From positions 264,855,151 through 264,919,150 of the forward strand of contig CM048750.1 in NCBI GenBank assembly GCA_026315105.1: a DNA stretch of 64,000 nucleotides. The letters run 5' to 3'. Source of the DNA: Locusta migratoria. Lineage: Eukaryota > Arthropoda > Insecta > Orthoptera > Acrididae. Positions 11,688 to 22,527 of the stretch are shown one piece after another. The notes beneath the pieces were generated by a model. It saw nothing but the letters and a program-made list of their open reading frames with translations, had not been told where the DNA came from and did not search any database. How positions within the stretch are numbered: the stretch's first letter is position 1; the number at the start of each line of letters is the position of its first letter. The position numbers and the translations under genes were made by a program.

Positions 11688-11950
11688 CAGATGCTGTAGT
11701 CCATGGGCGGCCTGGTGAAGCCGGGCACCCAGCGCAGCGTGACGGAGGTCTCGTCGCTGGTGGCGCTGAGGTTGTAGGGCGCGCGCGGCGCCACGTTCTC
11801 GATCATGAGCTCCGTGTCCACCGAGATGGTGGCCGCCTCGTTGGACGCCACGCACTGGTAGAGCCCGCGGTCGGTCTCCTTGATGCTCTCGATCGTCAGG
11901 TTGCCGTTGTGCAGCGTGATGCGCTCCACCGGCAGCGGAGACCCGTCCTT
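11688..11950 (-). CDS. tutl: Turtle (tutl) exon: end of an Ig domain plus start of FN3 domain 1
   Basis: This 263-bp minus-strand exon encodes KDGSPLPVERITLHNG, NLTIESIKETDRGLYQC, VASNEAATISVDTELMIENV and APRAPYNLSATSDETSVTLR, ending at the Ser-Ile-Trp junction. DRGLYQC is the D-x-G-x-Y-x-C signature of an Ig domain F strand. The P-x-N-L-x-A start with a later R-W is a fibronectin III A/B strand. The domain order (Ig followed by FN3) and the wording match insect Turtle. The acceptor is GAGCAG (ends 11951) and the donor GTAACT (begins 11687). Phase 2 at the donor joins correctly to exon 7581-7753. The frame stays open upstream of the acceptor, so a slightly longer exon cannot be excluded. It is strongly GC-rich. 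Transposons lie 53 bp and 77 bp away on its two sides. Confidence 0.85.
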
Positions 11951-12249
11951 CTGCTCAAACAGGCACCAACCGTCCATCAGCGCGGCACGCTTATGTCTTT
12001 GCAGACGTAATATCAAATCTTAATATACCGCTTGATCAAAAAGTCAGTATAAATATAGAAATTCAATAAATCACGGAATAATGGAGATACTGAGGTAAAA
12101 ACTGACACACTTGGTTGGAATTACATGGGGTTTTATAAGAACGAAAGAAATATTTAAAAAAATGTCCGACAGATGGCGTTGGACAGAAAGACGTCAGTGA
12201 CTGCGCATGAAAATCGTGTATAAAAGGAGCTGTAATAAGAGAGAGAGAA

Positions 12250-12955
12250 CTACGTCCTCTCCGAGGGTGGCTTCCACCACCTACCTCTCCCTTACGACGT
12301 TCTCCAAAACCGTCCCGACATCTATCCCTCCTTCCAACTTTGACCCCTCTCTGTGGATTGCCGCTGCCTCCTCCCTCCCCCTCCCCTCCCACTCCCGTCC
12401 CCCGCTTGGCTCACCCCCTCCTTTCTCCACCTCCCCGGGAGCTCCTTCCGGTTTCTCCCACTCTCCCTTCACCCACCTCCTTCCCCTTCCCCCGCACCTT
12501 CTCCATCCTCCGCCCCCCCTTCCCCTGCAGGGCCAGTACAGTGCTGTGTTTTTAAGTGTTCAGTGCTTCGTGAGTATAGTGTTTCGTCGCCCAGTGTTTT
12601 TTTTATTTTATTGATTGATTTATTTTTTTTTAACGTTGCGTACACCAGTGTTCAGTGCTTTTTTACCTCAATGTCGCCGTCTTGTTAGTCTCGTCGTCTG
12701 CAGTGAGTGTTTTTTAGCCACCGTGGGAATGTCTTGTTTTAACGACCATGTATGTTCTGTCCGCTGTCATATTGTCTTTTAACTTTCTCCCAAACTTTCA
12801 TCTTGAAATTGTAACAGCGCCTTTTTGTCACCTTTCATTTTATATTTCTGTTTTGTCCATTGTTTACCGTTCGCTCAACTGTAGAGCAGCATCATCGGCT
12901 GCTGCCAGCCTGCCTTAGGGCATTAAAAATTCAATAAAGGAAAAAAAGAGAGAGA
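12250..12955 (+). mobile_element. Non-autonomous retroposon in mariner leader
   Basis: A CT-rich 5' half (12250-12530) leads to a T-rich 3' half that ends in AATAAA (about 12933) followed by an A-run. It is bounded on both sides by GA repeats (about 12238-12248 and 12947-12966) that look like a target duplication or slippage at the insertion site. The mariner leader continues after it. Open frames inside are low-complexity and I do not call them genes. Confidence 0.6.
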
Positions 12956-13052
12956 GAGAGAGAGAAAGATGCACTAGCAGTCGCAGCATATTGACGTTAC
13001 CTGAAAAGGTAATCATAGCCATAGGAAGGGGAATCGAAAGGATAAAGGTCCG

Positions 13053-14240
13053 TTGACAAATGCAGCTGTGGCGAGAATGATTTCGAAGCTCGAAACCACG
13101 GGTTGTTTAGACGATAGACCGCGTAGTGGCCGACCGAGCACAAGGCGAAATGCTGCTGAGACAGTTCAGGAAGAAGTGGAGACTGTAACGGGTTCGTCTA
13201 GGCACGGGGAACTCAGCGCTCGTGCAGTCGCACGTCGTACCGGCATTCCATACACTAATGTTTGGTTGGCACTTAGGCGTACCCTCCGATTCTATCTTTA
13301 CAAAATTCATCGGCACCATGAAATGTTACCTGGTGATTTAGTGAAGCGGAGGGCATTTGCGGTGTGGGCGTTTCAAAAGATGGCGAAATATGACGATCGG
13401 TTGAGTAACGTGCTGTGGACCGACGAAGCTCGTTTCATGTTCAAAAATGTTCAAATGTTTGTAAAGCTTATGGGACTTAACTACGGGGTCATCAGTCCCT
13501 AAACTTACAAACTACTTATGAACTACTTACGAACTAGGACGGCACAAATATCCATGCCCGAGGGGGGATTCGAACCCCCGACCGTAGTGGCCGTGCAGAC
13601 CGTGACTGAAGCGCCTCAGTATCCTCGGCCACCGCGGCCGGCCTCGTTTCATGCTCCGAGGGTCTGTCAACGTCCACAACTGCAGAATTTGGGTTACCAA
13701 AAATCTTATAACTGTCTTGAAAACTCCATTGCATGACGAGAAAGTCACGGTATGGGTTGGATTTACCACATCTACCGTTATCGAGCCTTTTTTCTTCGAG
13801 GAACTGCGTGATTCTGGTACTGTAACTGCTACCGTGACGGGTGAGAGGTACGGCGATATGTTACAGAATCGCATCATCCCCAGCCTGGCTGATAAACACC
13901 TGCTGGAACGTACGATTTTTATGCAGGATGGCGCTCCACCCCATATTGCTAGACGCGTGAAAGATCTCTTGCGCGCGTCGTTTCGAGATGATCGTGTGCT
14001 CAGCCGCCACTTTCGTCATGCTTGGCCTCCCAGGTCCCCAGACCTCAGTCCGTGCGAGTATTGGCTTTGGGGTTAACTGTATCGTGATCGACCGACATCT
14101 CTAGGGATGCTGAAAGACAACATCCGACGCCAATGCCTTATCGTAACTCCGGACATGCTTTACAGTGCTGTTCACAACATTATTCCTCGACTACACCTAT
14201 TGTTGAGGAATGATGGTGAACATATTGAGCATTACCTGTA
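13053..14240 (+). pseudogene. Mariner-like transposase, interrupted
   Basis: The N-terminal half (13053-13440) has a helix-turn-helix region, then VLWTDEARF with the first catalytic Asp. After the SINE the frame resumes with the duplicated ARFM and continues to IFMQDGAPPH (second Asp) and PRSPDLSPCEYWLWG (third acidic residue). A TAA follows WLWG at about 14074, where sister copies read YLKSQV, so a short deletion caused the stop. The tail (LYRDRPTSLGML ... HNIIPRL) continues to 14240. Forty-two residues separate the second Asp from the Glu, longer than the 34 of typical Tc1 and mariner enzymes. Confidence 0.85.
13440..13642 (-). repeat. tRNA-derived SINE (family A) with perfect target duplication
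   Basis: On the minus strand a tRNA-like head (A box TGGCCGAGG, B box GGTTCGAATCC) is followed by a body ending toward 13440. It is flanked by the 11-bp direct repeat CTCGTTTCATG at 13429-13439 and 13643-13653. The duplication splits the transposase at the ARFM codons, so the pre-insertion frame is readable. Confidence 0.92.
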
Positions 14241-14689
14241 AAAAACATCATCTTTGCTTTTTCTTAATTTGTTATGATAATTATTGCTTTTCTGATCAGA
14301 TGAAGCGCAATCTTTAGGACACTTTTTGAACTTTTTTGTTCTAATAAAACTCCATGTCATGTGTGTCAATTTTTACCTCTCCATCTACATTATTCCGTGA
14401 TTTATTAAGTTTTAAAATTTATACTGTATTTTTGATCACCCGGTATATAAAAATTGAGGTGCTAGTGTCTATATTTCAGTCTGCGGCCGTAACTACACAT
14501 CGCAAACGAATAGTGTTTGTATGCGGTAGTAGGTACCAGTCTCTCATTGTGCACTATCGTGGTAGAGGGTTGATAACGATAAAGGGGTGAAAAACATGGG
14601 AGTTGAAAGTTACCGACCTATATAAAATTCTACGTGTGGGTGTCAATATTTTGCACTTACGCAAAAACTACACAATGGAGACGAACTCC

Positions 14690-15295
14690 GTCTCGCTGAC
14701 ACGCCCCTAAGTCTTCACTCACTGTGGGCTGGACGACACCGACAACCACCGGTCCGAATGTGGTCCGTCCTCCAACGTCTGGAGACTCGCACAATATATT
14801 CTGGCTTTCATCATCCAACGCACACCTGCTCAACTCTCATTCCAGACGCTACTACTCCTGGACACGATTTATTCCCCGGCCATGAAAACTAACGTTGTGA
14901 ACTGGATGCTCGGCCACACCGTCCGCTACCTTTTCGACCGCGACGAGAAATCAGGATTATTGGACGTACCTCAATGATCGCCACTGCACAATCGTTCGTA
15001 ACCCCAGATACCAACAGTTCTTTTCAAATTTTTTATGGAGCGTCTTTCACGATCCGCTCCCCAGCTGGAACATTCAAACTACGAGAAGTTAATGTGATGT
15101 TCTTGTTGATATAAGTCCTGATCGAACTGGAAAAGGAATCTCTATAAAAATTACCGATAAGACAAGTTTGGATGTCCCACCACTGAAGGTGTGTGTAGAA
15201 CTGCAAAGCGAGAATAAGACATAGAAAATATAAAAAATACAATAAATTAAAAATGAAAGAAATAAGCATAAAAATTAAAACAAATAAAAATTGCA
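14690..15295 (+). pseudogene. 3' end of an unclassified non-LTR retrotransposon
   Basis: Broken plus-strand frames encode a C-rich/H-rich segment followed by a tail with repeated W/Y-F-x-N motifs (VTPDTNSSFQIF, then SPAGTFKLR). This resembles the C-terminal region downstream of RT in some insect LINEs. It ends in an A-rich tail (15220-15297). No RT motif remains, so the clade is unknown. Confidence 0.4.
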
Positions 15296-16235
15296 AATAA
15301 TCCTTCCCATCCCCTATGTTTTCCTCCTCTTCCTTGGTACATCTAGGTTAGTTTGATTTGGGGTACGTATAGACAGGAACCAAAGCCTGAAGTCTTTTTT
15401 TTATTTTCTTAGAATAGAAGTGGCGGTGGCAAGTAGGCCCCTGTATTTATTTTTTCGTTAGTTAAATTTTCTTGACCATGGGAAAAAACGATCTTTCTGT
15501 GTTGTTTTTGTACAAAGTCTTCCGTTGTACACCATAGCAGTTCCGTGTCGATAGCTATAAGAGGATGGAAGATAGTGTTTGAAAGTCGTCAGCTTCTATA
15601 AAACTCGGACAGAAGCCTAGCGATGACTTTTGACACTATAATAGCAAAGAGGTATATACAGCGAAACATGATGCATATTCTTCAGTTGTTTTTCTGTAAC
15701 AAGCGTACGAAGAAAGAAAAATAAGTGCATATTGTGGTTTGAAAAATAAAACTACCAACAAAGTTGCCAAAGCGTAAGAAAGAAATTTCGCGTTCACAAT
15801 CCGTTTCTAAGAAACAGAAAACGGCGCTGAAAAGTGAATCTACATACGATAGAAACTTGAAATTTGTAAACCCTGTTTGTCTTACACTATTGGCATCAGC
15901 GATTTTTTCGATATTTCCATTCCTAAGGGATGAAATCGGAAATGAAGGGTTTTTTGAAAATACGTAGATAAGAAGGCCATTTTGAAGCAAGAAATACGAA
16001 ACTTCTGATTTAGATTTTTGATTGGAATGTTAAAAACAAGTGTTTCCATATTTTGGAAATTCAACAATTAAGCGGATGAAATAAGGGAAAATGTACTAAT
16101 AAGACTATTTTGATGCTAGAAACTCTAAAATCTGGCTTTCGAACTATGGTTAGAATTTTTTTTTTAAAGTGTTTCGGAATGTTTTGAATTCTGCCATCAA
16201 TGGCGCAATAGGGGGTGGCAAATTGTATAAAACTA
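15296..16235. other. Unassigned stretch
   Basis: No gene or element was recognised. Small opposed open frames around 15682-16067 have no domain I can name and low-complexity K/F composition. Confidence 0.45.
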
Positions 16236-16990
16236 CTACATCTACATCTCCATCTACATAGATACTCTGCAAATCACATTTAAGTGCCTGGCAGAGGGTT
16301 CATTAACCACCTTCATAACTTTTCTCTACCGTTCCATTCTCTAATAGCGCGTGGGAAGAAAGAACACCTAAATCGTTCCGTTTTCGATCTGATTTCTCTT
16401 ATTTTATTGGGATGGTCATGTCTCCCTAAGTAGGTGGGTGCTAGCAAAATATTTTCACATTCAGAACTAAAAGTCGGTGATTGAAACTTCGCAAACAGAT
16501 CACGCCGCAATGAATAACGTCTTTCTTTTAATGATTTCCACCCCAATTCGTGCAACATTTCCGTGACGCTTTCCCCCCCGTAACGTGATAAAACAAAACG
16601 AGCTGCCCTTCTCTGAACCTTCTCAATATCTTCCGTCAGTCCCACCTGGTGAGGGTCCCACAAGGGGCAACAGTACTCCAGCAGAGGACGCACAAGTGTG
16701 ATGTAGGCAGTCTCTTTGGTGGAGCTGGTGCATCGTCTAAGCGTTCTGCCAATGAAACGTAACCTTTGGTTCGCCTTCCCCACAATATTTTCTATGTGTT
16801 CTCTCCAGTCAAAGTTGTTCGTAATTGTAACTCCTAGGTATTTGGTAGAATTTACGACCTTAAGGTTTGACTGATTTATCGCGTAATTGAAGTTCAGCGG
16901 ATTTCTTTTAGTGGTCATGTGTATTACTTCACACTTTTCTTTATTTAGTGTCAATTGCCAATTTTCGCACCAAGTAGCACTCGATAAAGG
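16236..16990 (-). pseudogene. CR1/Jockey-like LINE, 3' part of reverse transcriptase
   Basis: The longest frame (16313-16954, 213 codons) encodes the RT thumb and connection: LNKEKCEVIHMTTKRNPLNF, STKYLGVTITNNFDW, QRLRFIGRTLRRC, LVRPLLEYCCPLWDPHQV and EDIEKVQRRAARFVLSRY. It stops after REWNGREKL. The 3' untranslated tail ends in a short microsatellite based on 'catctacat' (16236-16262), diagnostic of this family. The catalytic FADD lies upstream and is absent. This is the best-preserved copy of the region in the window. Confidence 0.85.
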
Positions 16991-17299
16991 ATTTATTGTT
17001 AAAGATAAATCTATGAAAATTTATATTTAGAAGTAGAAACAACCAATGGAGACCATCAAGTCTTCGCGTGCGAAGCAGCGTGAATTAAGCCAGTAGCTTA
17101 TACAGATAACAGCGGAAACTGTTCTCTAAACGTGCGACAGCGCTCGCGTGCTCCTCCTAGCGACTTCAGCTGTGAACTAAAACTGGGAAAGAGCAGCGGA
17201 TTTACATTGTGAGGGTCAGAGGACTTACTTGATTCGTCAGCTTACTTTACAAAACAAGGAAATGGTTGGAAGAGGTAGTATATGTGTCGTATACGGCTG

Positions 17300-17550
17300 T
17301 AATAACTGTTGTTGGCAATACCAGAGATAGTGTCGCAGCCGACATCACGTGATGTCTTGTACTGCCCTCTACATTGCCTATATATACGGCGCTCCCTCAA
17401 GTTCTCATCGCAGTTCGCCACTCTACCTCTGAAGATGTCTTCCGCAGCCGAAGATGAAACGTTAGGGGAAAGTTTTATAAATCGTCCAAGGCTTATCAGC
17501 CCGGAAGTTGTAAATGAAGTTGACGCCGGCCGTGAAAGTTCACATTGTAT
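17300..17550 (+). repeat. Penelope-like repeat with hammerhead-like core
   Basis: CTGAAGA (17429-17435) is followed by a hairpin with TCTTC (17438-17442) pairing to GAAGA (17450-17454) around a 7-nt loop, then GAAAC (17456-17460). This is the conserved core of a hammerhead ribozyme (CUGANGA, stem II, GAAAC). The same repeat, more decayed, is at 55800-55930. Stem III and the cleavage site were not resolved by eye. The sequence is cut at its right side by an RTE insertion. 16990-17300 holds nothing recognisable. Confidence 0.5.
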
Positions 17551-20500
17551 GATGTTGTTGTCATGTTGTTATGGTCTTCTGTCCGGAGACTGGTTTGATG
17601 CAGCTCTCCATCCTACTCTATCCTAAGCAAGCCTTTGCATCTCCTCATAAGAACGACAACCCACATCCACTTGAATCTGCTTACTATACGCCTCTCTTGG
17701 TCTCCCTCTGCCATTTTTACCCCACACAGTTCCCTCCAATGCTAAATTTACGATTCCTCGATGTCTAAGAATGTGTCCTACCAAGCGATCCCTTCTTTTA
17801 GTCAGGGTGTGCCAAAAATTCCTTTTCTCACCAATTCTGTTCAGTACCACTTCATTAGTTATGCGATCTACCCACAGCATTCTTCTGTAGCACCACATTT
17901 CAAAAGCCTCTATTCTCTTCCTGTCCGCACTGCTTGTCGTCCATGTTTCACTCCTGTACAAGGCAACACTCCACACAAATGCCTTCAGAAAAGACTTCCT
18001 TACACTTAAATTAATATTCGATGTTAGGAAATTTCTCTTTTTCAAAAATGCTTTTCTTCCCATTGCCATTCTGCATTTTATATCCTCTGTACTGCGACCA
18101 TCGCATGTTATTTTACTATCCAAGTAACAAAACTCATCTACCACCTTCATTGTTTCGTTACCTAATCTAATTCCTGCAGCGTCACCTGATTTTCTAAGAC
18201 CGTATTCCATTATTTTTGTTTTGCTCTTGTTAATGTTCATTTTATACGCTCTCTTCAACACACTGTCCATTCCATTCAACTGCTCTTCCAAGTCCTCTGC
18301 TGTCTTTGACACATATTACAATGTCATCAGCAAAACGCCATGTTTCTATTTCTTCCCCCTGAACTTTAATCCCTATTCCTAATTTTCCTTGCTTTCCGTC
18401 ACCGCCTGCTCGATGTACAAATTAAATAGCATCGGAGAAAGGCTACAACCCTGTCTCACTCCCTTCCCAACTGATGCTTCCCTTTCATGCCCTTCGAGTC
18501 TAATAATTGCGGTCTGGCTTTTGTACAAGTTGTAAATAACTCTACTTTCCCTGTATCTTACCTCCGCTGACTTCAGAATTTCAAAATGTTCAAATGTTTG
18601 TTAAGCTTATGGGACTTAACTACGGGGTTATCAATCCCTAAGCTTACAAACTACTTATGAACTACTTACGAACTAGGACGGCACAAATATCCATGCCCGA
18701 GGGGAGATTCGAACCCCCGACCGTAGAGGCCGTGCAGACCGTGACTGGAGCGCCTCAGTCTCCTCGGCCACCGCGGCCGGCGCTTCAGAATTTGAAAGAC
18801 TGTATTCCAATCAACATTGTCAAAAGCGTTCTCCAAATCTACGGAAGCTAAATATGTAGGTTTACCTTTCCTTAATCTATCTTCTAAGATAAGACGTAAA
18901 GTGAGTATTATCTCCCGGTTTCCTACGTTCCTCCTGAATCCAACCTGATCTTCCCCGAGGTCAGCTTCTACCAGCTTTTCCATTCTCCTGTAGATAATAA
19001 GTGTTAAAATTTTGCAACCATGACTTACGAAACTGATGGTTCTGTAATTTTCACACCTGTCTGCGCCTGATTTCTTTGGAATGGGAATTATTACATTTTT
19101 CTTAAAGTCTGAAGGTATTTCGCCTGTCTCATACATCCTACACAACAGTTCAAATAGTTTTGTCACGGCTGGCTCTTTAGTAGCTCTGAGGGTAAGACAT
19201 CTACTCCTGGGGCCTTGTTCCGACCTAGGTCTTTCAGGGCTCTATCAAATTCATCTCCAGTATAGTATCTCCTATTTCATCTGGATCTACTTCCTCTTCC
19301 ATTCCTACAACATCGTCTTTAAGTCCATTTCCTTTGTAGAGCTGCTGTATGTACTCTTTCCACCTTTCAGCTTTCCCTTCTTTGCTGAGAACTGATTTCC
19401 CATCTGAGTTCTTGATATTAGTAGAGTTGCTTTTCTTGTCCCCAAATGTCTCTTTTATTTTCCTGTAGGCGGTATCTACTTTTCCCCTTCGTATACATTC
19501 TTTTACAGATTTGCATTTGGCTTCTAGCCACTCCTGCTTAGCCATTTTGCACTTCCTGTCAATCTCATTTCTTAGTCGTTTGAACTCCGTTTTGCCTGTT
19601 TCATTTACTGCATTTTTATATTTTCTCCTTTCATCAATTACATTTAGTATTTCCTGTGACATCCAAGGATTTTTTGTAGATCTTGTCTTTCTACCCTTTT
19701 GTCCTCTGCTGCCTTCACTATTTCATCTCTCAATGCTACCCATTCCTCTTCTACTGTTTTATTTCCCCCTTTTTCTGTCAATTGATGCCTAAATCTCCCT
19801 CTGAATTTCTCCAGAACTTCACGTTCCTTCAATTTATCTAAGTCCCATCTCTGTATTTTCCTACGTTTCTGCAATTTTTTCAGTTTCAGCCTACAGTTCA
19901 TGACTAACAAGTTATGGTCAGAGTCTATATCTGCCCCTGGGTACGTCTTGCAGTTTATAACCTGGTTCCGGAATCTATGTTTTACCATTATAAAATCTAT
20001 CTGATAACTTCCGGTGTCTCCTGGTCTCTTCCATGTATACAACCTTCTTTTGTGATTCTTAAACCACGTGTTTGTTACGATTAAATCATGTTCCGTGCAA
20101 AATTCTACCAGGCGACTTCCTCTTTCATTCCTTCTGCCCAGTCCATATTCACCTACTATTTTTCCTTCTCTTCCTTTCCCTACTACCGAATTCTAGTCTC
20201 CCATCACAATTAAGTTTGCCTCTCCCTTAACTGTCTGAATAATTTCCTTTAGCTCCTCATATATTTCTTCGATCTCCTCATCATCGGCAGAACTAGTTAG
20301 CATATAAACCTGAACTACTGTTGTTGGTGTTGGCTTCGTATCTATCTTGACAATGATAATGCGATCACTGTGCTGCTCATAGTAGTTAACACGCATTCCT
20401 ATTTTCTTATTCATTATCAGTCCTACTCCTGTGATACCTCCAACTGATTTTGTGTTTATAATCCTGTACGCACCTGACCAGAAATCCTGTTCATCCTGCC

Positions 20501-21020
20501 ACCGAACTTCACTAATCCCCACTACTTCAACCTATCCATTTCCCTTTTTAAATTTTCTAATTTTCCTACCCGATTAAGTGATCTAACATTCCACGCTCCG
20601 ATCCGTAGAATGCCAGTATTGTCTTTCCTGATGCCTACATCCTCTTGAGTAGTCCCCGCCCGGAGATCCGAATGGCGGACTATTTTACCTCCGGAATATT
20701 TTACCCGTGAAGATGCCATCATTATATTTTAATACAGTAGAGCTGCATGTCCTCGGGTTGTAGTTTCCCCTTGCTTTCAGCCGTTCGCAGTAACTGCATG
20801 GCAAAGCCACATTAGCTGATGTTACAAGGCCAGCTCAGTCAATCATCCAGACTGTTGCCCCAGTAACTACTGAAAAGGCTGCTGCCCCTCTTCAGGAACC
20901 ACACGTTTGTCTGGCCTCTCCACAGATACCCCTCCGCTGTGGTTGCACCTACGGTACGGCTATCTGCATCGTTGAGGCACACAAGCCACCCCACCTCGGC
21001 AATGTCTGCGGTTCATGGGG
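17551..21020 (-). pseudogene. RTE-family LINE, near full length, broken frames
   Basis: On the minus strand the element starts near 21020 and ends at an AAC-type tail near 17551. Broken frames encode the endonuclease (IGAWNVRSLNRVGKLENLK; MGISEVRWQ; TKPTPTTVVQVYM; LIVMGD; QIDFIMVKHRFRN; DIDSDHNLLVM, with the catalytic SDH retained). The RT follows (YRTISFVSHGCKILT, FRRNVGNREIILTLRL, ASVDLENAFDNVDW, and FADDIV near 18310-18340). The RT is split by a SINE at 18582-18782. Many frameshifts make it non-functional. Its 5' junction carries a striking hairpin (21021-21087). Confidence 0.88.
18582..18782 (-). repeat. tRNA-derived SINE (family A) inside RTE copy
   Basis: Same family as 13440-13642, same orientation. 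It is flanked by the 11-bp direct repeat CTTCAGAATTT at 18571-18581 and 18783-18793, in the RT region just upstream of the VDLENAFDNVDW codons. Confidence 0.92.
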
Positions 21021-21087
21021 GTGAAGATTTCTGAGTGCTTTGGTGTTTGTAATAACTACAAACACCAAAGCACTCAGAAATCTTTAC
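21021..21087. repeat. 31-bp inverted repeat (hairpin) at the LINE 5' junction
   Basis: Arms 21021-21051 and 21057-21087 pair at 30 of 31 positions (the exception is a G-T pair) around the loop 'ataac'. The right arm runs on into ordinary flanking DNA. The left arm abuts the 5' end of the RTE copy. It looks like an inverted duplication of the target flank made during insertion. Confidence 0.9.
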
Positions 21088-21820
21088 ACACGATCCGTAT
21101 AAATAAAAGAGATGTAACTATAATACCTTAAGCAGGCAATCATTGGACCGAAACAATAGTCTGCTTTTAATAAACAGTGTCTTAATCTTTGATTACCTTA
21201 TTTTTCACAACTTGTTTATAGTTGCAGCCAGTGGGTTATTCTTAGGAGAAAAAATGACTTAGATAAATAATTTTATGAATGTCCAGAGCATTTGAATAAA
21301 AGCCTGTTACTCCAGAACACTTTGTGCAGAAATATTGTTCCGTTATATTGAATATAAAACTTTTCCAGTGGTCTGAAATGGAAGTTATCTATGATTTGAT
21401 TTATTTTCATAGATTGAAAGCAGTTGCTTACAAATTTTGTAGAACGTAGATTTTTTTTTAATCTCCTACGAAAATTTTTTCTTATATTGGCCTCACATCA
21501 AGAAGGGCTGACTTGTTGCACGAATCATGCTAGAGAGCAATGCTTCCGTTTTTTCAACGGTAGACTTTAAATAAATCATCACCTAACGTAATATCTTAAA
21601 AGGCGTAACAAATGCAAACCTTTCAAAGAAATTTTATCACGCAGCGAAATAAAATAATTAATATGCTATTATCTTTATAAGCAATTTTGTAATATTACCT
21701 CGAGACTTTCACTCCCATATCTGGTACGTAATGCATTATTAGAGGAGAGGGATAGAACGTGAAATGAAAGACTTTCAAGTGGTGGGAAAATTAGTATCAA
21801 CACCATACAGAATAGCCACC
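21088..21820. other. Unassigned AT-rich stretch
   Basis: No coding frame or element motif was recognised. Confidence 0.5.
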
Positions 21821-21821
21821 A

Positions 21822-22095
21822 GCCGTGCGGCATTGGATACACCGGTTCCAGTTAGACCACAGTTGTTAAGCACTGTCGCGATTGGCTATCACCTGGATGG
21901 AGCACCGCAAGCGACTGTGGACTACTGTTGGCAAGCGGGGCGCACTTAGACCTTGTAAGACCAACTGTGGAGCTTCTTGATTGAGAAGTAGCGGCTTCGA
22001 TCACGAAAACCGACACAACAGCCGGTAGTGCAAGGCGCTTACAACGTTCCCCTCAAAACCGCTTCCGTCAACGCTTTCAATCGCAGGTTGACACG
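21822..22095 (+). repeat. 5S rRNA-derived SINE relic
   Basis: The head contains words of the 5S rRNA internal promoter region in order: a GACCACAGTTGTTAAGC segment near 21856 (5S: GATCACCGAAGTTAAGC-like) and a CACCTGGATGG segment near 21891. A body with 'gagaagtagcggcttcgatca' follows. This matches my memory of a 5S-headed SINE common in insect genomes. It is decayed and not a 5S gene. Confidence 0.55.
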
Positions 22096-22527
22096 GTGAC
22101 CGGTCGGTGCCCGGTTAGTGTCTCTCTTGAGACGCGTAGGACGCAGTTTTTTCCATGCAGTACACTAGTCTTGTTCGTAAGTTGGCACTATTTGTCTACG
22201 TCTAACTCTGAGAAAATCAGCGCCAATTCGTGTACGACGTCTGTGCAAATCATATTTATGTGGATGGCAGAAGGTTTATCCAACCGCTTTTTTGACATTA
22301 CCGTTAGATTCTCTAAAAAAGCGCGGGGAAAAGAACAGCTAAATCTTGCCGCTTTATGTCTGATTTCTCTTATTTTCTTTTGATGATCATTTCGCCTCTT
22401 ATATAGGTGGCTGCGAACAAACTATGTTCGCATTCGGAGAAGAAGATTGGTGAAAAGAATTTTTCAACAAAAAACACCATTCTTTTAACGATTTCCACCC
22501 CAAATCGTAACTCGTGCATAATATCTG

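Larger units (their letters stand above)
12028..14443 (+). mobile_element. Mariner-like transposon (long copy) with two nested insertions
   Basis: Inverted terminal repeats are CCGCTTGATCAAAAAGTCAG at 12028 and its reverse complement near 14424-14443 (ending CACCCGG). Both are flanked by TA (12026-12027 and 14444-14445), the Tc1/mariner target duplication. Similar ends recur at 40046, 57875 and 60370. The transposase pseudogene runs 13053-14240. A retroposon (about 12250-12955) sits in the leader and a SINE (13440-13642) in the coding region. The element lies in the tutl region, 77 bp upstream of an exon acceptor. Confidence 0.85.

Noticed and set aside
12207..12688. Several long open frames in a CT-rich block
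   Set aside because: Composition is almost purely pyrimidine on one strand, so stops are rare by chance. No domain, and the block lies inside a retroposon.
13518..13736. Small ORF with repeated MNYLRTRTAQISMPEG wording (also at 18657)
   Set aside because: It is the family A SINE read through, repeated wherever the SINE occurs in that orientation.
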